The position numbers and the translations under genes are program-made. Positions 33,026 through 43,089 of a stretch of 64,000 nt of DNA are shown here, in pieces. Source of the DNA: UBA8079 sp965205535 (lineage in GTDB: Bacteria > Pseudomonadota > Alphaproteobacteria > UBA6615). Under the pieces are notes generated by a model that saw only the letters and a program-made list of their open reading frames with translations, did not search any database and had not been told where the DNA came from. The stretch covers positions 3,348,001 through 3,412,000 of the forward strand of contig CBDBHH010000005.1 in assembly GCA_965205535.1 (NCBI GenBank), written 5' to 3'. How positions within the stretch are numbered: the stretch's first letter is position 1; the number at the start of each line of letters is the position of its first letter.

Positions 33026-34825
33026 TTACCCCTTCTCACCCTTCGGCAGCACCTTCTTCAGGTGCAACTCCCGCAACCGCGTATCATCCACCTCGGCAGG
33101 CGCGCCCATCATCAGGTCTTCGGCGCGCTGGTTCATCGGGAAGGCGATGACCTCGCGGATGTTGGGCTCGTCGGCGATCAGCATGACGATGCGGTCGATA
33201 CCCGGGGCCGAGCCGCCATGGGGCGGGGCGCCGTAGCGGAAGGCGTTGAACATGCCCGCGAATTCGCGCTCCACGGTTTCGCGGTCATAGCCCGCGATCT
33301 CGAAGGCCTTGAGCATGATGTCAGGCCGGTGGTTCCGGATCGCGCCGGACGAAAGCTCCACGCCGTTACAGACGATGTCATACTGGTAGGCCAGCACATC
33401 CAGCGGGTTGTCGGCGTCGAGCGCGGCCATCTCGCCCTGGGGCATGGAGAACGGGTTGTGGGAGAACTCGATCGCGCCCGTGTCCTTGTCTTTTTCGTAC
33501 ATGGGATAGTCGACGATCCAGCAGAAGTCGTAGCGGCCGGTCGGGATCAGGTCGAGATCCTCGCCGATCCTGGTACGCGCCTTGCCCGCCAGGTCGGCGG
33601 CCTCGTCGGCGCTACCGGCGGAGAAGAACACGGCATCCCCGTCCTTCAGGCCCGCCAGTTCCTTGAGCTTCTCGAGGCGCTCGTCGGCGACGAACTTGGC
33701 GATCGGGCCCTTGCCCTCGCCGTCTTCGAGGATGATGTAGCCCAGCCCCGGCGCGCCCTCTTCGCGGGCCCAGTCGTTGAGCTTGTCGAACCAGCTGCGC
33801 GGCTGTGATCCACCGCCCGGCGCGGGAATGGCGCGCACGGTGCCGCCCTTCTCGACCAACCCGGCGAAGATCTTGAAGTCCGAACCTGCGAACACGTCGG
33901 CCACGTCGGCGATCTCGATGGGGTTGCGCAGGTCGGGCTTGTCGTTGCCGTATTTGAGCATGGATTGCGCATAGGGAATGCGCGGGAACGGCGTCGGCGT
34001 GACCGACCAGGCCTCGTCTCGGTTGTGCCCGGCGAACTCCTCGAACACGCCTGCGATCACCGGCTCGATGGCGTTGAACACGTCTTCCTGGGTGGCGTAG
34101 GCCATCTCGAAATCGAGCTGGTAGAACTCGCCCGGCGAGCGGTCGGCGCGGGCATCTTCATCGCGGAAGCACGGCGCGATCTGGAAATACTTGTCGAAGC
34201 CCGCGACCATCAACAGCTGCTTGAACTGCTGGGGCGCCTGGGGCAACGCATAGAACTTGCCGGGATGCAGGCGCGACGGCACCAGATAGTCGCGCGCGCC
34301 CTCGGGGCTCGACGCGGTCAAAATCGGCGTCTGGAATTCCTTGAAGTCGGCCTCGATCATGCGCCGGCGGATCGACGCGATGACGTCGTTGCGCAGCAGG
34401 ATATTCCGCGCGACCTTCTCGCGGCGCAAATCCAGATAGCGGTAGCGCAGACGGATATCCTCACCGGTGTCTTCGTCCGAGTTCACCTGCAGGGGCAGCT
34501 GATCCGCGCCGTTCTCGACATTCACCTCGTCGATGCCGACCTCGACCGAGCCGGTCGGGATGGTCGCGTTGACGGTCTCCTCCGACCGCGCCACCACAGG
34601 GCCGGTCACGGTCAGCACCGATTCCAGCCGCGCGCCCTCAACGGTCGCGAAGATGGGGCTGGAGGTATCGATCACGCACTGGGTGATGCCGTACTGATCG
34701 CGCAGATCGACGAACAGCAGGTTGCCATGGTCGCGCTTGCGGTGAATCCAGCCCGACAGGCGGACGGTATCGCCCGCGTTTTCGTCACGCAGTTCACCGC
34801 AGGTATGGGTTCGATAGGGATGCAT
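33026..34825 (-). CDS. aspS: Aspartyl-tRNA synthetase
   Basis: Charges tRNA-Asp; in bacteria lacking an asparaginyl-tRNA synthetase it also makes Asp-tRNA-Asn. The 599-aa class II enzyme has an N-terminal OB-fold (RLSGWIHRKRDHGNLLFVDLRDQYG), motif 2 (CFRDEDARADRSPGEFYQLDFEM), the bacterial GAD insertion domain, and motif 3 (GSAPGIDRIVMLI). It begins the core segment after the accessory island and is divergent from rnd. Confidence 0.97.
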   Translation of the reverse strand: MHPYRTHTCGELRDENAGDTVRLSGWIHRKRDHGNLLFVDLRDQYGITQCVIDTSSPIFATVEGARLESVLTVTGPVVARSEETVNATIPTGSVEVGIDEVNVENGADQLPLQVNSDEDTGEDIRLRYRYLDLRREKVARNILLRNDVIASIRRRMIEADFKEFQTPILTASSPEGARDYLVPSRLHPGKFYALPQAPQQFKQLLMVAGFDKYFQIAPCFRDEDARADRSPGEFYQLDFEMAYATQEDVFNAIEPVIAGVFEEFAGHNRDEAWSVTPTPFPRIPYAQSMLKYGNDKPDLRNPIEIADVADVFAGSDFKIFAGLVEKGGTVRAIPAPGGGSQPRSWFDKLNDWAREEGAPGLGYIILEDGEGKGPIAKFVADERLEKLKELAGLKDGDAVFFSAGSADEAADLAGKARTRIGEDLDLIPTGRYDFCWIVDYPMYEKDKDTGAIEFSHNPFSMPQGEMAALDADNPLDVLAYQYDIVCNGVELSSGAIRNHRPDIMLKAFEIAGYDRETVEREFAGMFNAFRYGAPPHGGSAPGIDRIVMLIADEPNIREVIAFPMNQRAEDLMMGAPAEVDDTRLRELHLKKVLPKGEKG

Positions 34826-34954
34826 GTTTGGTCCCGAAGAAGCTGGTTTAAAGCTGGAAATCGGCCCTTTTGAGGTCGCGGGTCGCCTGTCGCGCCAATG
34901 GCCACGGATCGCCCGCGCCTGTCAAGGCCGCTGCAGCCGTTCGGCGCGGTGCCG

Positions 34955-34973
34955 GGCGGGTTTCAAACCCGCC
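34955..34973. repeat. GC-rich hairpin upstream of rnd
   Basis: A 9-bp perfect inverted repeat with a single-base centre; its core matches the terminator at 11844. Here it has no T-run and lies 25 bp before the rnd start, so it may be a dispersed repeat or a 5' mRNA structure. Confidence 0.6.
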
Positions 34974-34997
34974 GGAATCCCTGTAGAACCGCCCTCC

Positions 34998-36182
34998 ATG
35001 AATGTAATTTCAGACACCGACGCGCTCGTCGCCTTCTGTGACGCGCTGTCCACCGCCGAATACATCACCGTCGACACCGAGTTCATGCGCGAGAGCACGT
35101 TCTGGCCGATCCTGTGCCTGGTGCAGGTCGCGGGGCCGGACGACGAGGCCATCATCGACCCTCTGGCCGACGGGATGGACCTGACGCCGCTGTATGACCT
35201 GATCGCCGACGAGAGCGTGCTCAAGGTGATGCACGCGGCCAAGCAGGATATCGAGATTTTCCACCACGAAGGCGGTGTGACGCCCGTGCCCCTGTTCGAC
35301 ACCCAGATCGCGGCCATGGTCGCGGGGTTCGGCGACCAGGTCGGCTACGAGACGTTGATTTCAAAGCTGACAAAGGTCCGTCCCGACAAGGGCAGCCGCT
35401 TCACCGACTGGTCCCAGCGCCCGCTGACCGACGCCCAGATGGACTACGCCCTGGCCGACGTGACCCATCTGCGCCCGGCCTACGAGAAGCTGCGCCGCCG
35501 GATCGAGGAAAATGGCCGCCTCGCCTGGGTCGAGGAAGAAATGGTCAAGCTCGCCGATCCCGCTTTGTATGAGGTCGTCCCGACCGAAGGCTGGCGGCGC
35601 CTCAAGCCCAAACGCAACCAGCCGAAATATCTGGCCATGCTCCAGGCCGTGGCCGCGTGGCGCGACCGCGAGGCCATGGCGCGTGATCTGCCGCGCAACC
35701 GGCTGATGCGCGACGACGTGCTGGCCCAGATCGCGGCCCGCCCGCCCGAAGACGAGCAATCCCTGCAGCGCATGCGCGGCATCCCGAAGAATTTCGCCGC
35801 CGGCCGGCTCGGCCAGGGGTTGCTGGCTGCCGTCGCCGAAGGGCGCGCCGTCGCGCCGGACCAGGCGCCGTCAATCCCCGAGCCGGTGGAACTGCCGCCG
35901 GGTGCGGGTGCGCTGATGGACCTGCTGAAGGTGCTGCTCAAATTCAAATGTGACACCAACAAGGTGGCTCAGAAACTCATCGCCACCGTGCCGGATCTCG
36001 AAGCGATCGCGGCCGATGACAATGCCGACGTGGCGGCGCTGAAAGGCTGGCGCCGGGATATCTTCGGCAACGACGCGCTGCGCCTCAAGGCCGGCGAAAT
36101 TGCGCTGGCCGCCGGTCATGGCAAGGTGAGGATCGTTGAAGTCGGCCCCGCCATCGAAGGCAGCGAAAAAGCGGCCGAATAG
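34998..36182 (+). CDS. rnd: Ribonuclease D
   Basis: A 394-aa 3'-5' exoribonuclease that trims tRNA precursors. The DEDD catalytic domain opens with YITVDTEFMRESTFWP (first acidic pair), has HAAKQDIEIF and a final D in MDYALADVTHLRPAYE, followed by an HRDC domain from about residue 210. Start 34998 (MNVISDTD) is chosen because an upstream frame to 34824 crosses the aspS promoter region and a hairpin. Classic position between aspS and ppx. Confidence 0.95.
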   Translation: MNVISDTDALVAFCDALSTAEYITVDTEFMRESTFWPILCLVQVAGPDDEAIIDPLADGMDLTPLYDLIADESVLKVMHAAKQDIEIFHHEGGVTPVPLFDTQIAAMVAGFGDQVGYETLISKLTKVRPDKGSRFTDWSQRPLTDAQMDYALADVTHLRPAYEKLRRRIEENGRLAWVEEEMVKLADPALYEVVPTEGWRRLKPKRNQPKYLAMLQAVAAWRDREAMARDLPRNRLMRDDVLAQIAARPPEDEQSLQRMRGIPKNFAAGRLGQGLLAAVAEGRAVAPDQAPSIPEPVELPPGAGALMDLLKVLLKFKCDTNKVAQKLIATVPDLEAIAADDNADVAALKGWRRDIFGNDALRLKAGEIALAAGHGKVRIVEVGPAIEGSEKAAE

Positions 36183-36203
36183 CGGAAATACCCCAACGTT
36201 GTC

Positions 36204-37712
36204 CTAGCCGACGACCTCGTGCAAACCCTCGCCCTCGATCACGCCGGACACCCCGAACTGCTTGGCCAGGGCGCCGAACCGGGTGCGCACCAGATCACCG
36301 AACAGGTCGGCCTGCCCCGGCCCGAGAGTCAGGGTGAGCTCCTCGCTATCGAGTTTCAGGAGCGCACCCTTGAGCAAGGCGGTGTTGCCACCGGTAAAGG
36401 TTTCGGCCAGACGAAGAGCAGAGCCCAGGCGGCGCGACCAATCGGTCTCCTCGGGCCTCAGCAGCGCGTTGGCGACCCGCAGGGTCGCACCGCGCTTGGC
36501 GCCGCTGTAGCGCCGGAACACCGCCAGCGCGATCATGGTCTTGTCGACATGGCTGAGCGCCATCAACGGCAGGCGCAGGATCCGGAAATAGACCTGCTCG
36601 GCCCGGTAGTCCGGATGTTCGTGCCAGCCGATATCCGCAAGCAGGCAGGCCGCACGCCGCAGGCGATGCAGATTTTCATCCTCACCCGCGAACAAAGGCG
36701 ACACCCAGTCAAACAGCGCCGTGCCCGTGCCCAGTGCGCGGCTTTCACGCGCAGCGAGATGCTCACATGCGACGATCAACGGGTCGGCGTCGCGCGTGTC
36801 TGCATCGAGCGCGTCGTATTGAGAGCCTTCGCGGATACCGTTGGCGGAAAACACGACCGTATCGGCCCTGGAGGCCTGAATCAGGCGCTCGAGCACCAGT
36901 GCTGCGGTCGAAATTGTCGGGATACGCGCGCGGGGCACGACACTGATCCGCGACAGGCTCTCGCTGCCCAGTCCGGCGACGACACGGCAGAAATCCGCCG
37001 TATCTCTGCCCGACATTTGATAATTGTGGATCACGCGCAGGGGATATTTTGTCTGCACCATGTGCAGCCGCGCCAGGGCGCGCCATGCGCCGCCGACTGC
37101 GTAAATTGCACCCCCGTCCAGCGCGTCTGCCAACCACGAAAAGCCCGCCAACACCTCGTCGATATAGTCCGACAATTCATCGCCGGCGACACCGGTCGCG
37201 GCCAGACGCAAAGGTCCCAAGGGCAGGCTGCCATGGTCGCCGACCTCGCCATCCGCAATGCCGGCAAGCTCGAGGCTGCCGCCGCCAAGGTCCGCTGCCA
37301 TGCCATGGGCATCCGGCAACCCGCTGATCACGCCGCAGGCGGCGAGACGGGCTTCCTGGTTGCCATCCAGCTGTGCAACCGCCAGCCCGAAAATCTCCTC
37401 GACCCGGGCCAGAAAATCGCCGCCGTCCGCGGCTTCGCGGGTGGCCGCGGTCGCCACCAGCATCGTGTCCTCGACACCCATGGTGCGCACGATCGCCGCG
37501 AACCGCGGCAGGTTCGCCAGCGCCTGGGCAACACCATCGGGATGAAGGTGCCCCGTCGCGGCCAGCTCGCGGCCGATCCCGCAGGTGACACGTTCGTTGA
37601 ACACCACCGGTGCCGCGCGTGAACGGTCGCGGAACACGACGAGCCGGATCGAGTTCGATCCGATATCGACAACCGCCGCCGGCCCGCCGAGGGATGGCGA
37701 CCGGTCAGGCAT
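36204..37712 (-). CDS. ppx: Exopolyphosphatase (Ppx/GppA family)
   Basis: Removes terminal phosphates from polyphosphate. The 502-aa protein has the N-terminal actin-like phosphate-binding AVVDIGSNSIRLVVF, the catalytic Glu region with DLGGGSLELAGI, and a C-terminal HD-like helical domain (ADIGWHEHPDYRAEQVYF). It is 34 bp downstream of ppk1, so polyphosphate synthesis and breakdown are encoded together. Confidence 0.95.
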   Translation of the reverse strand: MPDRSPSLGGPAAVVDIGSNSIRLVVFRDRSRAAPVVFNERVTCGIGRELAATGHLHPDGVAQALANLPRFAAIVRTMGVEDTMLVATAATREAADGGDFLARVEEIFGLAVAQLDGNQEARLAACGVISGLPDAHGMAADLGGGSLELAGIADGEVGDHGSLPLGPLRLAATGVAGDELSDYIDEVLAGFSWLADALDGGAIYAVGGAWRALARLHMVQTKYPLRVIHNYQMSGRDTADFCRVVAGLGSESLSRISVVPRARIPTISTAALVLERLIQASRADTVVFSANGIREGSQYDALDADTRDADPLIVACEHLAARESRALGTGTALFDWVSPLFAGEDENLHRLRRAACLLADIGWHEHPDYRAEQVYFRILRLPLMALSHVDKTMIALAVFRRYSGAKRGATLRVANALLRPEETDWSRRLGSALRLAETFTGGNTALLKGALLKLDSEELTLTLGPGQADLFGDLVRTRFGALAKQFGVSGVIEGEGLHEVVG

Positions 37713-37745
37713 CGTGAACGCTGGATAATCTGAAGTTGGGGGACC

Positions 37746-39917
37746 CTAGTCCGGATGTGCAAGCAGCTGCGGCGCGCTGCCGGGTTTCTTCAACGCGCTG
37801 CCACGCCCAGACAGGCTGGGATTGGTCATGAAATATTTGTGCGCGTTGAATGGGTCCTGCTCACCACTCGTGTCGATCCGGGTATAGGTGCCATCGGCCC
37901 CCATGACCCAGCTTTGGGCGCGATCCAGCAGATTCGCAACCAAGATCTGGTCGAGAATTTGCTGGTGCACCGTGCCGCTTTCGATGGGCACCAGAAGTTC
38001 CACCCGGCGGTCGAGATTTCGTGGCATCCAGTCGGCCGACGAGATGAACAGTTTGGCCTGGGGCGACGGCAATTCCTCGCCTGAGCCGAAGGCGATGATC
38101 CGAGAATGTTCGAGGAACCGGCCGATGATGCTCTTCACTTCGATGTTTTCACTCAGGCCCGGTACGCCGGGGCGCAGGCAGCAGATGCCGCGAATAGCCA
38201 ACCGGATCAGCACGCCGGCCTGAGATGCCCGGTACAGAGCGTCGATGACATCGCCATCCACGAGGCTGTTGAATTTCGCCCAGATTTCAGCCGGCCGCCC
38301 CGCTCGCGCGTGGTCGATTTCGGCCTCGATGCAATCCATCAGGGTTTCACGCAGGTTGACGGGTGCAACCGCGACCTTTTCCAGGCCCTCGGGACGGGCA
38401 TAGCCGGTCATGTAGTTGAACACCCGCGAGGCGTCCTGGCAAAGCTTCGGGTCTTTTGTCAGGTAGCTAATGTCGGTGTAAATCCGGGCGGTAATCGGGT
38501 GGTAATTCCCGGTCCCGAAATGGGCGTAAGTCCGAAGATCGGTGCCTTCGCGCCGATGCACCAGCGTGATCTTCGCGTGGGTTTTCAGATCGATGAACCC
38601 ATAGACGATCTGTACGCCCGCGCGTTCGAGTTCGCGCGCCCAGCGGATGTTGGCCTCTTCGTCGAAGCGCGCCTTGAGCTCGACCAGCGCCGTCACGGAT
38701 TTTCCGGCCTCCGCGGCCTCAATCAGGGCGCGGACGATCGGTGAGTCTTCGGACGTGCGATAGAGCGTCTGCTTGATGGCCACAACCTGGGGATCCCGTG
38801 CGGCCTGGCGGAGAAACTGCACGACCACATCGAAGGATTCGAACGGGTGGTGGACAACGATGTCCTTGTCCCGGATCGCCGCGAAGCAGTCGCCGGCGAA
38901 GTCCCGGATACGCTCGGGAAACCTAGCGTTGAAAGGTTCGAACAACAGATCGCGCCGGTCATCGACGATGAGTTCCTTGGTCCGGTCGAGGCCGGGCATC
39001 CCGTCGAGGACGAACACATCCTCCTCGTCGACGCCGATCTCCTCCGTCACAAAGCGTCGCAGCTCCGCCGGCATCTCGGCATCGACGGTCAGGCGAATGA
39101 CGGTGCCGCGGCGGCGACGCTTGAGTGCGGATTCGAAGAGCCGGACGAGGTCTTCGGCCTCTTCCAGCACTTCGATATCGCTGTCGCGAATGACACGAAA
39201 TGTGCCCATGCCGCGCAGCTCAAAACCAGGAAAGACCCGGTCCAGGAACATGGTCACGCATTTCTCGAGCAGGATGAAGCGCGGGCGATCGCCCGGCAGA
39301 CGGATGAAACGCTCGATCTGGCCAGGCAATGGCAGCAAGCCGATCATGGTCCGGTTGTCGCTCGGTCGGTAGAGCTGCAGAGCCTCGGCCAGCCCGAAAT
39401 TCGGAATGAAGGGGAAAGGGTGGGCCGGATCCACCGCGAGCGGCGTCAGCACCGGAAAGATCGTGCTCATGAACCGGTTTTCGAGCCAGGTCGCTTCCTC
39501 GTTCGTCAACTCCTCGGCTTCGACGACCGCAATGTCGCTGGCCCGCAATTCATTCACCAGCGTGAGCCATGTTTTCTGCTGCGCCGCCATCAGCGCCCCG
39601 GCCCGGGCGTTGATCGCCACAAGCTGGTCGCTCGGCGTCAGCCCCTCCTGGGAGATCGTCGAAATGCCGGCCTCGACCTGTCCCTTCAGGCCCGCGACCC
39701 GGACCATGTAGAACTCGTCCAGGTTCGATGCGGAGATCGACAAAAACCGCACCCGTTCCAGCAACGGATGATTGCGGTTCTCCGCCTCTTCCAGGACACG
39801 CTCATTGAACGCGAGCCAGGAGAGCTCACGGTTGATGAACCGTTCGGAAGATTCCAGCCCGATCCCGGGGACCGGGTCAGGGATCAATGCATTGTCTTCA
39901 GCGACCACAGGGACCAC
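37746..39917 (-). CDS. ppk1: Polyphosphate kinase 1
   Basis: Makes polyphosphate from ATP. The 723-aa protein has the N-terminal FINRELSWLAFNERVLEEA, the head domain, and the catalytic histidine in TYAHFGTGNYHP with a second conserved histidine in AKLFISSADWMPRNLDRRVEL. Length is typical. It lies upstream of ppx and downstream of hdaA in the conserved alphaproteobacterial order. Confidence 0.97.
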   Translation of the reverse strand: MVPVVAEDNALIPDPVPGIGLESSERFINRELSWLAFNERVLEEAENRNHPLLERVRFLSISASNLDEFYMVRVAGLKGQVEAGISTISQEGLTPSDQLVAINARAGALMAAQQKTWLTLVNELRASDIAVVEAEELTNEEATWLENRFMSTIFPVLTPLAVDPAHPFPFIPNFGLAEALQLYRPSDNRTMIGLLPLPGQIERFIRLPGDRPRFILLEKCVTMFLDRVFPGFELRGMGTFRVIRDSDIEVLEEAEDLVRLFESALKRRRRGTVIRLTVDAEMPAELRRFVTEEIGVDEEDVFVLDGMPGLDRTKELIVDDRRDLLFEPFNARFPERIRDFAGDCFAAIRDKDIVVHHPFESFDVVVQFLRQAARDPQVVAIKQTLYRTSEDSPIVRALIEAAEAGKSVTALVELKARFDEEANIRWARELERAGVQIVYGFIDLKTHAKITLVHRREGTDLRTYAHFGTGNYHPITARIYTDISYLTKDPKLCQDASRVFNYMTGYARPEGLEKVAVAPVNLRETLMDCIEAEIDHARAGRPAEIWAKFNSLVDGDVIDALYRASQAGVLIRLAIRGICCLRPGVPGLSENIEVKSIIGRFLEHSRIIAFGSGEELPSPQAKLFISSADWMPRNLDRRVELLVPIESGTVHQQILDQILVANLLDRAQSWVMGADGTYTRIDTSGEQDPFNAHKYFMTNPSLSGRGSALKKPGSAPQLLAHPD

Positions 39918-40019
39918 GTTTTAATCAGGAATTACAGGGGCATACACGCCACACAGCCCTCTAGGCTAGCGATATCGGATCATGTCTGCAATTTATGACG
40001 GATCGATGACGGATTTATG

Positions 40020-40697
40020 TCAGGCCAAATCGCCGAGAATTTCCCGCGCGAGCGGCACCGTGACCGGCCGCCCGCGCTCGAGCGCGGCTGAATCGATCGC
40101 CGCGACAATATCCGCCACGGCGGCAAAAGAACGTTCCATGCGCGCCAACAGGTAAAGCACCACATCCTCGCTCACACGCAGCTGGCGGTCGCGAAACTGT
40201 TTGACCATCAACGCGGCCAGCAAATCATCATCGGGTGCCGAAATACCTGCACCCGACAGGGCCTTCAGCCGCGACGCCAGGTCCGCCAGCTGCACATTCC
40301 AGCGCGCCGGCGCGTCGCGCCCCGCGAGCAACAGCGCACCGTCGGTCTCCAGCACGTAATTATAGAGATGCAACAGCGCCTCTTCGCCCTCCCGGTCGCC
40401 GGCCAGTTGGTCGGCACCGTCGACGAAAAGATATCTGTTTCGCGCACGCAACTCCGACCCGTCGGACCGACGCACATCGTCGGGACCGACCAGGCTACCC
40501 CCGCTCACGTCGCACCAGACATGCCCCAGATGGGTCTTGCCCGACGCGGCCGGCCCCCAGATCGCCAGTGCGCGCGCCGGCCATTCGGGCCAACGATCGA
40601 TCCATTCGACCGCCTCGGCATTGCTGCTGGAGACGAGGAAGTCTGAACGCCCCCGGGCGGTTCGATGCCCTAGATCCAGGACGAGTTGCCGGTTCAT
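40020..40697 (-). CDS. hdaA: DnaA-related replication regulator HdaA
   Basis: Hda proteins act with the DNA clamp to make DnaA hydrolyse its ATP and so prevent re-initiation. The 225-aa AAA+ protein begins QLVLDLGHR (clamp-binding-like motif), has Walker A GPAASGKTH, a Walker B-like YLFVDGAD, and a C-terminal helical bundle. No DnaA DNA-binding domain is present. In the usual order it follows a PerM-like permease; here it follows a DUF2066 protein directly. Confidence 0.9.
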   Translation of the reverse strand: MNRQLVLDLGHRTARGRSDFLVSSSNAEAVEWIDRWPEWPARALAIWGPAASGKTHLGHVWCDVSGGSLVGPDDVRRSDGSELRARNRYLFVDGADQLAGDREGEEALLHLYNYVLETDGALLLAGRDAPARWNVQLADLASRLKALSGAGISAPDDDLLAALMVKQFRDRQLRVSEDVVLYLLARMERSFAAVADIVAAIDSAALERGRPVTVPLAREILGDLA

Positions 40698-40709
40698 GGG
40701 TCGCCGAGC

Positions 40710-41891
40710 TCAGTTGACCGCGAGGCGGACGACATGGGTAACCAGCGCCCGGAGGCCGGTTTGCAAACTCCCCTGCGGGCGTTGGGCACCCCCACCAGGG
40801 CTGTTGCCCTCTAGGATCAGATCGAACCGCTCGAAGGCCCGGATCAGCCGGGCCTCATCGCCCCGGTGATTGATCACGATCTCCGCCGAGTTTGCCGTGA
40901 GGGCGATAACCTGAATGTTGGTGACCGCAGGCACTCGCGCAATACGCGCGCGAATGTCGATCCAGTTTTTCAGGTCAACGATGGGCACCGCAGCACGAAG
41001 TTGCGCGATATCACCCGAAGCAAGCGCACTCGTCGCCTTCCATTCGTCCTCGATAATCTCGCGAACATCACCGACCGCACGCGCGAAGATACTCGGCTCG
41101 GTATCGTCTGCCCGCCCGGTGACCGAAATACTGAACGTGCTCATCTCCGGAATCCCAACGGGCACACTGACGATATCGCTGCGCAATATGCCTGGTTCCA
41201 CTTCGAATATGTTGGCAATCGTCACGACAACACCGCGCGCGCCATAACGCTCGGCGAATCGCGCCAGGATATCCGGATCACCATCAACTGCCTGATCGAC
41301 CGTCAGCCCCGCCAAGTCTTCCAAATCCCCGATGGGTGCGAGCATCGGCACAAGACCGGTACCCTCGGGATGGTTTCGCCACGCCTCGCGCCACGGGTTT
41401 GGGTCGTCCCAAAGCAGGTAGCGCGCCGGCGTCGCCAGGACAGGGACGACTGTCAGAGGACGGCTGCGAAGTTCGGCAAACGGGACGCCGGACTGGCGGA
41501 ACAGGTTCCGCACCGCATCCGGTTTGAAGGTCACCGTCAAATTCGCGAGATAGCGAACGTCCGAAGTCTTCTCGTCATCAATCTGGATGGCATCAACGAG
41601 GAATCGCAATGTCTCGGGATCAACATTCGACGCGAGGCCGCGATGGACACTACGTGTCAGGCGCGCCTCGAGTTGCGCAAACGCCTGGCGCTGTCCCTTC
41701 GTGAGAGCCCGCGCACGCGCTGCCGCAGCGGTTTGGGCGGTCTCGTCCAGCGCCACATCGCGCACAACGAATATATCCTCAAGTGCAGATTGCTGTGCCG
41801 AAGCGGGAGATGATCCCACAACGGAAACCACACCCGCAGCGAGCAACCACATGGCGAGAACGAGACTTGATTTTTGCAGCGCGCGACACAT
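40710..41891 (-). CDS. DUF2066 family protein
   Basis: A 393-aa exported protein. The N-terminal signal sequence (LVLAMWLLAAGVVSVVGSSPASA) is followed by the DUF2066 core (LEDIFVVRDVALDETAQTAAAARARALTKGQRQAF, then RYLANLTVTFKPDAVRNLF). The function is unknown. It is 12 bases from hdaA and divergent from purM, matching known alphaproteobacterial synteny. Several Met starts are possible near 41891. Confidence 0.88.
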   Translation of the reverse strand: MCRALQKSSLVLAMWLLAAGVVSVVGSSPASAQQSALEDIFVVRDVALDETAQTAAAARARALTKGQRQAFAQLEARLTRSVHRGLASNVDPETLRFLVDAIQIDDEKTSDVRYLANLTVTFKPDAVRNLFRQSGVPFAELRSRPLTVVPVLATPARYLLWDDPNPWREAWRNHPEGTGLVPMLAPIGDLEDLAGLTVDQAVDGDPDILARFAERYGARGVVVTIANIFEVEPGILRSDIVSVPVGIPEMSTFSISVTGRADDTEPSIFARAVGDVREIIEDEWKATSALASGDIAQLRAAVPIVDLKNWIDIRARIARVPAVTNIQVIALTANSAEIVINHRGDEARLIRAFERFDLILEGNSPGGGAQRPQGSLQTGLRALVTHVVRLAVN

Positions 41892-42021
41892 TGCAAATGA
41901 CCTTGAAACACCTATTCTGACGAGCCGACACGGCTTGATTCGCGGTCTACAAGAACACTGCGCCGCGAATGTGGCAATGCCATAGCACGAATAATGCGCA
42001 CAGCGCGCGAGGAGACGGACA

Positions 42022-43089
42022 CTGGGGCTTTCCTACAAAGATGCCGGCGTGGATATCGCGGCCGGCAACGCCCTTGTCGAAACCATCAAGCCACTGGCGG
42101 CGGCGACCCAGCGCGCCGGATCGGTCGATGGTCTGGGTGGCTTCGGCGCCCTGTTCGATCCCAAGGCGGCGGGGTTCGAGGATCCCATCCTGGTCGCGGC
42201 GACCGACGGTGTCGGCACCAAACTCAAGCTCGCCTTCGAAACGGGTCGGTTTGATACCCTCGGTATCGACCTGGTGGCAATGTGCGTCAACGACCTCGTC
42301 GTGCAGGGTGCAGAACCGCTCTTCTTCCTGGATTACTTCGCCACCGGCGGGCTCGACCCGGAGGTTGCGGCGGCGGTCGTCACGGGCATTACAGACGGCT
42401 GCAAACAGGCCGGCTGCGCCCTGATCGGCGGTGAGACCGCCGAGATGCCCGGACTTTATGCCAGCGGCGAGTTCGATCTGGCGGGATTTTCCGTCGGTGC
42501 CATGGAACGCGGTACGGCATTCCCGCGACCCGACCGCCCGATCGAGGCCGGTGACCTTGTTATCGGTCTCGCCGCCAGCGGGGTTCATTCGAACGGCTAT
42601 TCACTGGTGCGTAAGATCGTCGACCGGGCAGGATGCGAACTGACGGCACCCGCGCCTTTTGATGACGATCAGGAACTCGGGGCTGCGCTTCTCACACCGA
42701 CACGCATCTATGTACGTGCATGCCTTGCGGTGGCCGACCTTCCCGCACTCAAGGGTTTCGCCCATATCACCGGCGGCGGCCTGCTCGAGAATATTCCCCG
42801 CGCTCTTCCCAAGGGCCTCGGCGCGTCGCTCGATGGTACGCGCTGGACGGCGCCACCAGTCTTCGACTGGCTGCGACAGGCCGGCGACGTCGACGAGATG
42901 GAAATGGCCAGAACGTTCAATTGCGGCATCGGCATGATTGCCCTGGCCGGCAAGGACGGCGCGGAGGAAGTTGTCGACGCCCTCCATGCCGCAGGTGAGA
43001 GTGCCCAGGTCATCGGTGAGATCACGTCATTCGCCGATGGCGAGATCGAAATCTCGGACCTGTCGGTCGCGCTGGGCGGGACCGCATGA
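42022..43089 (+). CDS. purM: Phosphoribosylformylglycinamidine cyclo-ligase
   Basis: Makes aminoimidazole ribotide in purine synthesis. The 355-aa protein has the AIR-synthase motifs GGFGALFD, DGVGTKLKLAFETGR, GGETAEMPG and HITGGGLLENIPR. The start is odd: the conserved SYKDAGVD lies upstream of GTG 42049, and the only start-like codon before it is CTG 42022, seven bases after a perfect GGAG Shine-Dalgarno. A start at GTG 42049 would lose nine conserved residues. It overlaps purN by four bases. Confidence 0.93.
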   Translation: MGLSYKDAGVDIAAGNALVETIKPLAAATQRAGSVDGLGGFGALFDPKAAGFEDPILVAATDGVGTKLKLAFETGRFDTLGIDLVAMCVNDLVVQGAEPLFFLDYFATGGLDPEVAAAVVTGITDGCKQAGCALIGGETAEMPGLYASGEFDLAGFSVGAMERGTAFPRPDRPIEAGDLVIGLAASGVHSNGYSLVRKIVDRAGCELTAPAPFDDDQELGAALLTPTRIYVRACLAVADLPALKGFAHITGGGLLENIPRALPKGLGASLDGTRWTAPPVFDWLRQAGDVDEMEMARTFNCGIGMIALAGKDGAEEVVDALHAAGESAQVIGEITSFADGEIEISDLSVALGGTA

